Shown here: positions 52,701 to 63,559 of the stretch, piece after piece | Layout: each line of letters starts with the position of its first letter | Position numbering within the stretch: position 1 is the first letter of the stretch | Assembly: GCF_003672135.1 (NCBI RefSeq) | Contig: NC_039513.1 | Location: forward strand, 5,022,833-5,086,832 | DNA length: 64,000 nucleotides | From: Ooceraea biroi | Lineage: Eukaryota > Arthropoda > Insecta > Hymenoptera > Formicidae | Direction of reading: 5' to 3' | Notes under the pieces: generated by a model | Told to the model about the DNA's origin: nothing | What the model saw: only the letters and a program-made list of their open reading frames with translations | The model's database searches: none | Translations under genes and position numbers: made by a program

Positions 52701-53295
52701 TAATAACACGGCGTGGCGTAGCCTTGGTCCGTCATATTCCGCCAGAGAATAGACGTTCACTAGCATGCACTAGACAAATAACAAGAAACACCACCATCTA
52801 TCAATAGCAATTTTTTTTAAATTCGCAAAGAAAAATAAATGATTTCTCACACACGCACGCACATACATGTATCTTTATTTCTTATTCTTGTTCGTTTTAA
52901 ATTTTAATACATAAGAACTCGCCGTATTTTAAATTAAGTAATACGAAATTTAAATTTGTGAAGGCAAGATAAAATCTTTTAGCTTTGAGTTGCACGATTT
53001 TTCCTTCGGCAATGCATTCCAGATACGAATACACCACACAAAGAACGAAAGTCGCCATTGACTCTGCACGACGAAGTACAAGTTTTAAACCAGACTGCGA
53101 CATGCACTTTAATTTATGATCACCCGAGGAAAGCAAGAAGGATTAAGACAATGTTGGCATCGATATTGCTTAACCCTTCGCCAGTCGCATAAAGTATAAA
53201 TTTTGTTGGCGACAGAAATAACACAGCAACTAAGGTTGTCAACTATCACCAGACCAGGACGTTCCAAAAATGCCAATATTTCAAATTCTTCAATC
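49795..53295. other. Non-coding stretch with a deep AT valley
   Basis: No supported gene. GC-rich near 50230-50600. Purine-rich near 51400-51550. Positions 52020-52600 are the most AT-rich block of the window, without clear tandem structure. Confidence 0.6.
51481..51536 (+). repeat. GA-rich microsatellite
   Basis: Imperfect AG repeats over about 55 nt. Confidence 0.85.
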
Positions 53296-53371
53296 TTCTC
53301 AAATCTGCTTATCAGAAATTTATTCCCAGCCAATTCTCAAGTCTGCTTATCAGAAATTACTTCTCAACCAA
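53296..53371 (+). repeat. 38-bp tandem duplication, two copies
   Basis: Units 53296-53333 and 53334-53371 are adjacent and agree at 33 of 38 positions. Both contain TCTGCTTATCAGAAATT. A fragment of a third copy (ATCTG) follows. No function is evident. Confidence 0.85.
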
Positions 53372-53657
53372 ATCTGATAATGAAACTCAATATGCGTGAG
53401 TATATTAAGAATAACGAAATTTCAGTAGATAAATTCACAGATGTATACGAAGTATTTAGTCTTTCAATAGCTTACTTTTAGCTTAAATAAACGTCAAATT
53501 TAATGATAGTTTCATCTGAATCTTGCCTGTCGAACAACTTGTGATTGTATAGGTGACAGAGACTTGAGATATTCTCAGGTGGCATTGAAAATTTCTGGAT
53601 CTTATGACAGATACGTCAAGTCAGGGCGTCGTAAATTGTACGTGACACTTCTTTCAG

Positions 53658-53957
53658 TGCACTCGTGCGAGCGCGAGATTTTCACAAAGTGGGACAGTGT
53701 CGAGCGAAAAATTATTACAACGATACTCGTCCCTGAGGCGTGACGAAGGTTGCATACAGGAGGAATTTCGCAGTTGTTCAGTGAACGGCAAGCTTCGTAT
53801 CGGCGCGGCCGGGTTAAGTCCACCCGACAGAAAAGAGATACCGGTCGCGAGATTTACGTGCGACTACCCGTGGAATACCCGGCAGCCGCGGCCGTCGCCT
53901 CCTACCTCCGGGTGCACGATAAATATCGCCTTGCATACGAATCGGGGCCCCGTATGA
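53658..53957 (+). CDS. Candidate 3'-terminal exon, 99 codons
   Basis: An acceptor (GACACTTCTTTCAG) is followed by 99 open codons and TGA. The frame reads a polar, Arg/Ser-rich start, then a proline-containing second half (LSPPDRKEIPVARF, later PRPSPPTSG), with about six scattered cysteines. No hydrophobic segment and no recognised domain. A second plus frame (53750-53974) overlaps it and is also open, and the DNA is GC-rich from 53730 on. The open frame may therefore reflect composition. The acceptor and the open AT-poorer start favour this frame over the other. Confidence 0.2.
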   Translation, partial: CTRASARFSQSGTVSSEKLLQRYSSLRRDEGCIQEEFRSCSVNGKLRIGAAGLSPPDRKEIPVARFTCDYPWNTRQPRPSPPTSGCTINIALHTNRGPV

Positions 53958-55390
53958 ATTTGCACGATCGTTAGCCGCTCTTCGACACGCTTAATTAGGC
54001 TATCAGCGAATCCCGCGAGTCGATGCGCATGTTCGCAGATCATATAATTACTGTTACGTTCGAGCGGCGTTACGAGGAGCGATATTTCGGGATCAACCTG
54101 CGCCGAACGTGCAACATTCCGACCGCTAACGTTTCATGATAGTTCAGACGATCGAAGGAAGAGAGATACATGAAATGTGAAGAAGATATAAAAGTATATT
54201 TTTTCCCTAATTTTTGGTAGTCTTTCAATATTTGTGATACGTTGATTTGAATCTTGACGTTTAATTCTAACATTATTTTATGAAAAACTAAAAATAGCAG
54301 ATATATTCTCTCTAACTGTAAATGTAATATCTAACATTTATGAGAAATATATTTTTAACGAACGGATAATAAATGGAGAGAGAATGTAACGATTTTGAAT
54401 CGTTCAAATTACTGTGTGTATACATACAGTATACGTGTATATAAGCTTTATAACGACTCTTAATCTCATGTAAGTTCATGAGCATTTCAGACAGTCGAGA
54501 ATTAAGCACAGAAAAATTTATAGCATTTACACACACGAGCGAATGCGGTACGAACACAAATGTTGAAATGAGGCCGTATAAATCGACTGTAAAAGTGCGC
54601 TACAATAAATTCGCGAGTGCATTACGGTAGCGCCAATCGCCTTCTCGCTTGCACGCGCCAAATTGAGACGTAACACATATTATGACATTAACGCAATATT
54701 ATCCAAATTCCTGCGATTAATAAAAAAATTGATAAAAATTTAATTGCCGAAATATTCAAAAATTGATTTGACGCTGATAGTCAAAAAATCCTGGAAAATA
54801 AAGCTTTGGACAACAAGCAAATGACAATATCTTCTCAATCGTTTCTCAATTGAGATTTGTCGTAGTAGTAATTTAAGTTGAGATTCCTGCTAATTAACTG
54901 TCTGCGTTGGAAATGAAAGTATGCTTCGACCGATTGCGATTTCAATGTTAAAAAATTAAGTCGCACGAGTATCTGATCATGGCATGGGACACCCTGTATT
55001 CTTTCGAAGCAGTACGAGCAAGTCGCGCGTGCACGAGGACGCAATACCGTTGGGGATTTAAGGAGCGAACGACGGGCACTGTTCCAGATTGGACGATAAG
55101 GGTGAAAATAAATGCGAAGCGCGCGTTGGACGCGCGGACCTTTTGTCGCTGACGCAACAAGATCACGACTTCTTGGGCACCGGTGCGAATTTCGAGGCCC
55201 GTGCACGATTTCTCGTAAAAATCATCGACTCCCTCAATTTTACACTGGCATTCTTGTGAAACGTACATCGCTAAAAATAGCGAGCGATCACGATGAACAG
55301 ACCACCACTTTTTTCTCTCGTGTGATCTGCTTATCGTAATATAAAATTGCCTCATAAATTAAGAAAACTCTCACATGTATTTCTTCACGC

Positions 55391-55421
<31 letters not shown>

Positions 55422-55427
55422 CAGAGA
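55391..55427 (+). repeat. AG microsatellite
   Basis: AG dinucleotide run of about 36 nt with two interruptions. This is among the purest dinucleotide tracts in the window. Confidence 0.95.
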
Positions 55428-58400
55428 TTGCCTTGATTTATGACTTTGAAATTATACAGCGCATTCTTAAGAGCTTGCAGAATTACGAAGTTTTCCGCTC
55501 GGGCAATCGATATAATCGACACCATTCAATTACAAGCGATCTAAATTACTGAGTTCGCAAGAAATGAAGTAAACAGCCAAACAATACTCGAACCAAGGAA
55601 ATTACCGCTAACGGTAGCTGAGTCCGAGCGTGATCGAGCGCACAAACGAAGATTTCTCTCTCTCTCGCAGGACGCTCGCAGCCCTGACGGCCACTTCGGA
55701 GAGCACATTCTGACAGTGCTAACACTCGACTATTCAAATAGAAGCCGACGGTATGACAACGTCGCGTCTACAACGGTGTGTTTAGATACCGGTTTTAAAG
55801 GCGTTTTAAGACGGCAAACATTTCAAGGTCGCCGTCTTGAACGGACTGACTGTGGTCATCTCATGTGTGGTGTGATGTGGTATCGTGGTTCGTAAAACCC
55901 GGAAAGAGCCACCGACGCGCCGCGCATTCGTCGCATTCGTTGTCACCGCATGTGGGTCAACTGCGCGTGCGAAAATTAATACGGGACGCTCGTTAAGAGC
56001 TTCACGTGGGCAGAGACGTGACTCCTTCCGCGACGGTTTTTATTTGCGTCGCACGAAAGGGGACTGTCCCTGCCGGGCCTTATATCCATGCAAATTGATT
56101 GTTATTGGCCGTTACGCGACCGACCGACGAGAACCGCCGCGTTCCCGTGTGCACCGGGTCGAAATTGCAGCTGACTTTTACTTCGCGCGCTCGGCGACCC
56201 GTTAATCCGTAAGCGTACCGCTGCGTATGCTGCGTTGCACTCGGATCAAAGATTATGTGGCTCTTTAACGCGGCTATTACGCGCGCCGCCGTCTTGTATC
56301 TTTGTGTATCTTTATTTCGATGACTTCTGCAACGGGAATGCTCAAGATAAGCGACGCATACTTGACGAAAGACATTATTTGATGCAAGACGTAAGAGATG
56401 GAGTGATTTCTCTCGATCGAAATTTGTCGAATCTGCTAGCTTTGTTAGCGATTGTTAGCTTTCGTCGCGATTTTTAAAGTTCCGGTATGCCAAGGAATAA
56501 AACTCGAATAGCAGTTCCATTACGAGCTCCATTACATAGTTATTATGGGTTTAATGAAACCGTACATACGAAAACTTCGTGGCACATAGTGCACGACAGG
56601 GCGATGGCTTCTCGTTGATGAACTGAAACCTACGACGATTGCGGCCGCTTTAGCATATTCGATTAATTATGACTACAACGGTATGCTTAACCGTAACGCC
56701 ACTGTCATGTGCCGCGCCTCGGCATTATGTATTTCATGCACGATTACACGTTGCACGATATTCCATTATGCATATACACGACCTGTGACTGTTTCTTGCA
56801 TGTGTAGGCACGATTGCGTGCGATGCGCCAGTTAGTTGCGAAACTAAACCTCGGTTTACAAGTTTTACAAGAATATCAATCAAACAAAACGAAAAGTTGG
56901 CAAAATAAAGCTTTTGTACATTTCTGAGAAATATGAGTAATATATTGTATTTACATTTGTGAAAAATAGAGATCTGTTTCCCCTAATAATTCGTTTTAAA
57001 ATGTCAGAAAAATATAAAGTGTTACGACTAGTGATCGTAGATATGGTCAAATATAGTATATATCAATATGTATCAACAGAAATAAAAAACAAAACGGGAA
57101 TAAAACGTCAACAGGTTTAATTATGTACAATTGAAACGTTCCCCTCGTTTCCACACGATGCAAAATCTATCCGTACCAAGGAGACTGCAAGGAAAATCAT
57201 CTTGCGACGTTTTCTTTCGATACAGCAAGAAACGCCGATATTAATCGACCGATCGTGCTCGAGCTGAGACGATCATTATGGAAACTAAGCGGTGCAACTT
57301 TTTCCGCGAAACAATCATCAGTAGCCATGATTCAAGACGGATCAAGAGAAGGACGGAGAAAAACCGATTGGCCATCCTCGACGATCAATCAATCGGAAGA
57401 AGAAACCGCATCGGACGGAGAGCACGCGTAGACATGGTGGATGCACCCGCGATGCAATAAAGTTAGTGGCGTGTGCGACGTTCAGGATGGACGAGCGCAG
57501 ACAGTACAAAACTGTCCGAGGAAACGCCGTGTGGTAAAAACCGTTCTATCCTGATTTGCACGGAGATCGTAATACGCAAAGCCGTCGCTAATTGTCGTTA
57601 GACTAATTGACGCGTCGTGAAATTGATGAGCGTTGCGTGAGCCTTTTACGACGGAATCAGTCGATCGATGCCGGTTATGGCAATTTGCACGATAGCTTTT
57701 TATGATCGTAATTCAGAGCCTCGACAAATTCCGCGTTTGAAGGAAAACTGTCTGGGAAATATGCTCTACGTGCAAAGTACTGTTATTGCGATTTATGTAA
57801 GCATCTGTAACTCGCAAGTGTATTGGAAATTTGTAATTTCATTAAAAGAAAAACTATATTTCTTGTTCTCACTGTATTACATTATGTTACAAGCAACTCG
57901 TGAGCTTCAAGTAGTTTGCTTTGTAAATGACTGATAAAACTTTCGACAATTCAATTGTAAGTTTGTAACTCACTTATCTTGCAAATATATGTCTCTCGAG
58001 TAAGATATGTGTCTAAATGCCTCATTTATCCAAATGTCTCAAATTAGCTTACTTCGTGACACTCGTTTGTCTTTCACGGAAACACAAGTAAAACGCAGGT
58101 AAAACTGAAACTTTAACGTTATCGTGAAGGTATTGAATATCACGAAACGATTTCCTCTTTACATGAAAATGTGATTGAATTACCTTCAAATAATGTTAAT
58201 TGATGTTTTGCAAAGCTGATGTTATTAAGGAAATTGCAAGCCGGGAGGAATTCACCGTTAGTCATTCCAATTATTTAATCGCGTGGAAAGGTTGAATTAT
58301 GTAGGACTAATGTTAATTAGTCTTTTACAGAGTCTTCGACGTCGCTGCGAGGGATTTTAAATCGAGTTGTGCAAGAAGGATCTTCCGCGCGTCATTCGAG

Positions 58401-58448
58401 GCAGCACATTTTTTCGCGTGAGTAACGTACGGCGCTTACCACGTGCAT

Positions 58449-58471
58449 CTCTCTCTCTCTCTCTCTCTCTT
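58449..58471 (+). repeat. CT microsatellite
   Basis: Pure CT run of about 22 nt followed by further pyrimidine-rich sequence to about 58500. Confidence 0.95.
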
Positions 58472-59047
58472 TCCCTCTCTGTTCTTTCCTCTCTTTCTCC
58501 TCAAGCGATTTCATATTTATGAGTTACGATCAATTTTCAACGCGATCAGCGTATAGCGCCGATGATTGGCATAATCATTGTTCACGCTTGCGCTCGTCGC
58601 TTATTAATGACACGTATGTACTATTTCTTACTAAAGTCACATTTAAACTCTTTCCTTTCCGATTTGAAAACAGGTTTCCCTCCTTTTCAACTCTTTAGAA
58701 GCCTTCACCTTAAGATACACACACGCAAGTTCTATCATAATGCATAGACCACTCTCTCGTTTCATTAACACAGACAATTATAATTATTTATGATCCTATA
58801 ACTGCTATTATACGTAAAAAGGCTTTAGCTGATCGCAATGTTTGTAACGCGAACACTCGCAGATCGATGTGTGGCACTCAACAGAGCGGTCAAGAATTCA
58901 AGCACGGCTATGCATGTACAGACACGAGCCCGATCTCTAAGTACATACGCTCGCGTATATAATTCAATCGACCGAGCCCGGAGCGCGCCTGGTTTGCAGT
59001 GTATATGACTCGGACAAACCGGGCCACGGGGCCTATTTCGAAATGCT

Positions 59048-59063
59048 CGTACGTACGTACGTA
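59048..59063. repeat. ACGT tetranucleotide run
   Basis: Four copies of a self-complementary CGTA/ACGT unit, able to form a cruciform. Confidence 0.85.
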
Positions 59064-59881
59064 TTGTACATACGTTTGTTTATACTCACATTCCCGCCAG
59101 AGAGCGATAAATTAATCTCCAATGCTAATACCTGCGGCGAGAGCACGAGCACGGCAGCCGCGCGGCTCCGCGAACTCGCTCTTTCGGACCCCCGCATTAA
59201 TTTTCAAACGCTTCCGGATCTCGTGACTGGCGTACGCACCGAGGATATCTATACCGGGTGTCACGAGTTCGCTATGTAAACTTTCGGCTGTAACAGGATA
59301 TCAAAGCGAAAACGATTACAGCCGTGTAAGTTTCGTAGTGATTTACAGCTCCTGGATTATAAATGGAATCAAAGATTTATCGTCACAGAAATGTTTCCTC
59401 CAAATTTAAAAGATGTAATTCAATTAAATAAAGTACGTAAAAATTATTTCAATTATAAAAGCTAGAAAAATTGCAATTAATTAAATATTTTAACATTCTA
59501 AGGAAAACTTTAACTGCAAATTTATAAAAGAATGAAACAAATAAAACAGATTGAAACATTATAACAGCTTGCGAACTGATTATAGTAAAATTTTATTACT
59601 CTCATTAATTGAAGAATTTTTGATCTGGCATCTTTGAGCTAAATTTTCGAAAAAAAACTAGCTTTACTTCTAACGGCGAATTAAAGCGTTTGAACCTTGT
59701 ACAGTCCTGATTTTCTCATAAACGTCGCATTTATATAACGGCACTTAAAATTTTAACTGCGCACAGGCTACACGATCATAGATGTCTGTGAGATTAGAAC
59801 AGAAAAAAGAGAAAAAATCCCAAACGTTACGCATCCGTTAGAAACGTGATTTCGAGGTTCCGCCAATCGAGAGGTTTAGCG

Positions 59882-59897
59882 ATATATATATATATAT
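59882..59897. repeat. AT microsatellite
   Basis: Pure AT dinucleotide run of about 16 nt. Confidence 0.9.
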
Positions 59898-60402
59898 CTC
59901 CTTCTCTCTCTTTCGCTTTAATATTAATTATTCTCGGGAATATGGCTCTGCAAGTTAATGGGGGCGGTATCTTTTACAATCTTGGCGGGCCTGCGAACGT
60001 GTATCCTTTAACACGCTCGTATTCACGGCTATTCCGTTTTCTAGGACGGCGAAAATAATTTATTTGCGTACAGCCGCATAAGGTAGCCCGATAACCATTG
60101 TAAATCAGAAACCATCCGATGTGGCCCGGTTATTAATCAGTGAACCCTCATCTGGAGAGGCTGAATTCTTTTTCGCGTTTATGCGTGAGTATAAATTCCC
60201 GGTGCAACATAGCGCAGAAACGCGAACAATTTATACTCCGCGCCGTAAACGGATACAGTTTACTATTAATCCGGTTATTTGAAATACGCGTGGAGCGTGA
60301 TCCGTGCATCGCGGTACATCACGCACGGTGAAGATCTTCCGAGTTTGAAACGAATAAGTCGAGGAGCCGCGCAGATACAGGGATCATCCGTTGAGTGAAC
60401 TG

Positions 60403-60651
60403 ATGGACTTTCTCGGTTCATCTTCACGGAAGAGTCGTAAACGTCTTGTCGCTCGATTTAAATCCCGATTTCACTGGGTTGGGCAGATTCTGCGGTCGCG
60501 ACCATGGCCGCGCCCTTGCATCTCTCTACACGTCTACTATCGTATACACGAGCGCAGAATACATGGAATGAATCAACTAAATGAATTCAAACATCGATGG
60601 GCTTTACAGCTGGGAAGCAAAAGAGTAGATACTAAAATTGTTGAAAAATAA
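60403..60651 (+). CDS. Possible small ORF, 82 aa, basic
   Basis: An ATG frame of 82 codons begins MDFLGSSSRKSRKRLVARF and encodes a strongly basic peptide with several W, H and R residues and a lysine-rich C terminus (KRVDTKIVEK). The TAA stop overlaps an AATAAA word (60647-60652). There is no hydrophobic segment and no recognised family. The peptide looks natural, but the length is within chance expectation for this window. Confidence 0.18.
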   Translation: MDFLGSSSRKSRKRLVARFKSRFHWVGQILRSRPWPRPCISLHVYYRIHERRIHGMNQLNEFKHRWALQLGSKRVDTKIVEK

Positions 60652-62750
60652 ATTAATTGCTCTTCAAAACCGAGTGACTGAATCATCTCTTATGCATGTG
60701 CAGATATTTTTATGTATTTTGAGCTCGTTCGAAATAAATTCGTGAACATGCGTGATTTGCATAATGAATGGAAATGTGATTGACGTCGATCATAAAAGTA
60801 CATCAGAGACAATAATTCCTACTGTTTCCAACTTCATCGATCCTCCTTATTAACGTTAATCCAAGTCTCCATAAAGTCAGTCGAATCGACCGCGCGAGGA
60901 TTCCGTCACAGTTTATTAGGAAAATACCGAGGTCTTTCATGTAAAGCATAAATCAGCTGGCGACCATAAAAACTAATTAATTGCGCACGCTCGAGAGTTT
61001 AATTGCGGTGAGAGACACGCGGCTCGCCAAGCGTGCCATAATACCGCGAATCGACGAATAGACGTTACAAACGCCCGGTGGCGAGACACTCGATCGATCG
61101 AAAAGCGAAATGTCATCATTCGCGTATTAAACGAGTGAATGGAGAACGTGAAAAAAGAATTCCAGCGAGGATGCGGTGCGCGTTCAAGGTATGCGAAGCG
61201 TATGCGTAAACGGGCACGCAACAATCGCATGCATCCCCGCAATGCGGCTGTAATCGATTACGGCGCGGTGGCCTCCGCGATGCGGAATTTAAACGGTTTC
61301 GCCGATGCGGCCCCGAAGCGAATGTCAATGAGACCGTTTAACGCGCGACTCTCGAAGATAACGATAACTTATTGTCAGCGAGTTGGAATCGATTCGTGCG
61401 TTTGTCGCGATGTACGTACTCGGTGTCTGAATATGCATGTGCGTACATCAGTTGCACAACCATCCACTAGATGTATACGCATCGATTACGGTATCCTGCG
61501 ACAATAAACCACGCTTTTCCGAAAAAGATTCTCTATGCAAGGATTTTCTGTGCGCAAAATAAATTATTTAACGCATTTGAGAAATGCAGAAAATATGTAT
61601 GAAAGCAGAATTATTTACGAATCGAATATTCGAAAATGCACTCTCCTTGCGAGATTTTCTACGAGCTCTCGCTGTGTGTGAGACGTGAAAATTTTTTAAA
61701 TATTTAGAACATAAAAACGTAAAAGACTTATCAGATGTCGGATGTATTAATGGAATGTGATGCTCCTCCTAAATTTATATCAAGATGCCTTTTTCTGCAT
61801 TTATTTAATATTTATTGTGGAATAAATGCAAGAAATATTGGGTATTTTCTGCATCTATCAACTTTCTATTTAAATTTTTATAATGTTTTATGCATTAAAC
61901 ATAAATTATTTCTAATCAATAATGTGACTTACTAATAATGATATTATGTAAAAGCGATCAATATCAGTCAAGTAATAACTGTCACTGACTAAAATTTTCT
62001 TTTCTATCTATGCTAAACGAAACAAGTGATACTAAAGTACCTATACTGATACTGATACATACAAATGTTTTTAAGTAACTTTATCATCACAGTAAGGTAA
62101 CAGTAAGGTTATATATCACGATAATTTCTTGAAATTTTGAAATTCTCTTTAGATAAATACAGAAAACAGATATTAATAGTCAAACATATTAATAAGAATA
62201 AAAGATTTACATTTTGTAACGCTGTTATTATTTCGATCTCATGGAGTACGTGTTTGTAACATTTATATCATTATATATTTTATATAACAAATCATATACA
62301 TTTTATACATGTACAAATAAATTATTTTCGGATGATCGATTGTAAATTACTATTATCTCGCCAAATCCGCCGGCAACTTTCCTCGTTTTTGTTCGTGATG
62401 TCGCGCTCGCTTGAACGTTAACAGCGGGGACATCATCATGCTATCATTATCCGGGCTAAGCGTTAACGGTAACGTGTACATCATGGATCGAAATATTACA
62501 TCCTCGTTACATTCTCTCCGCCACAGCGTGCACAAGACTGGCGGTTGCGAAGGGCTTTTACGACGAGCAATGAATGTCCCAACAGTGGGGCCGAGCCAGA
62601 GAACTCGTCCATATATTATTGGAAACTTATTAGAATTAATTAACTCTTCACCCGTACGTCGCATTACTTGCAACGAACAAACGGCGACAAGCTATCTCGT
62701 TGCTCGTCCACGTCGCGTTCCTATTTACGGGCGCGTTCACGAGAAAAACA
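60652..62750. other. Non-coding stretch
   Basis: No supported gene. CpG-rich island at 60990-61340. Positions 61550-62340 form a long AT-rich valley. An open frame from 62438 to 63028 crosses a CT repeat and a hairpin cluster and is not accepted. Confidence 0.55.
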
Positions 62751-62776
62751 TCTTTCTCTCTCGCTCTCTCTCTCTA
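62751..62776 (+). repeat. CT microsatellite
   Basis: CT run of about 25 nt with one CG interruption. Confidence 0.85.
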
Positions 62777-62812
62777 GCCGCGAAAAGGATTTGTTACATC
62801 GGAAGAATCGAG

Positions 62813-62878
62813 GACTGTCGATGTGACGACAGTCGGAAACCACGTGCTCATAATTGTCGCTACGACAATCCCGTGGTT
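62813..62878. repeat. Cluster of perfect hairpins
   Basis: Stem 1 is GACTGTCG (62813-62820) with CGACAGTC (62827-62834), a perfect 8 bp around a 6-nt loop. Stem 2 is AACCACG (62838-62844) with CGTGGTT (62872-62878). It encloses a perfect 7-bp stem, ATTGTCG (62853-62859) with CGACAAT (62863-62869), around a 3-nt loop. The two outer structures are adjacent. The word TGTCG recurs in both. It could be a structured RNA element or a palindromic protein-binding site. Confidence 0.65.
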
Positions 62879-63559
62879 GTCGCGCAACTACAATTCGAAC
62901 CGCACCACCGTGAGAAAACCCGTCTAGCGCTGCGACCGTCTTTCCGATTGTGCAGTCGCACCGCGGACGGCTCTTGCCGTCTTTGCACACTGGAGAACGC
63001 GCGCGGGAACGCTTTTGGTGTGATTTAAATGCGAGGTAAAAGTTTTCCGTGAGATGACGGGGCGGATTTCAAGCACTATAATCAACTCGATCCGACCTTT
63101 TCTTTCCTTGAAAAGGTTGATACTACAGTGCACTATTGAATAATGGAAATGTGCGATTTCCATGTAAATATGCTGCTAGCTATTATGCCACTTATTGAAT
63201 ATGAGCACAAATGCAAATATGCAAAATTAACATAACTCTGTACTGCAGATGACACTTTTTGAATAATTATGTCTAAATGAAAAGAAATTGTTAATATTAA
63301 AAAGTATTAAAAAATGTATCAAGCCTGACCGATTTGATCTCAAATTTAATTGATATTAATGAATGTACGCGTGATCGTCCGCGACGTGTTATGACGGCGT
63401 CGAGCGTCGAAAAAGCAAAGGAACAGTAGTGGACGGGAGAAGAGCAAAGGAAAACCGCAGTCCCAAGCAGCAGGGTGGAGGAGGGCAAGATAAAAACGCA
63501 AGACGGCGAGGCATGGTACGACGAGCCGGACGATGGGTAAGGTTCGAGGTTCGAGGTAA
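62879..63559. other. Non-coding stretch
   Basis: No supported gene. Positions 62880-63020 are GC-rich. Positions 63170-63360 are AT-rich. GC-rich sequence resumes at 63370. Confidence 0.55.

Larger units (their letters stand above)
53958..60402. other. Long non-coding stretch
   Basis: No supported gene. AT-rich at 54150-54560, 54660-54800, 56880-57130 and 59390-59620. GC-rich at 55870-56300 and 58960-59270. Microsatellites are listed separately. A self-complementary ACGT run lies at 59048-59063. Confidence 0.55.

Noticed and set aside
54427..54436. Minus-strand match to the first ten bases of miR-iab-4-5p (ACGTATACTG)
   Set aside because: The match stops after ten bases in a self-complementary GTATAC-rich run, while the real microRNA is almost perfectly conserved among insects. 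No matching 3p arm.
57351..57360. Partial match to miR-184 (GGACGGAGAA)
   Set aside because: Divergence after ten bases and no precursor fold.
62438..63028. 196-codon plus-strand open frame
   Set aside because: It reads through a CT microsatellite and a hairpin cluster, and the antisense is also partly open. Nothing in it resembles a protein family.
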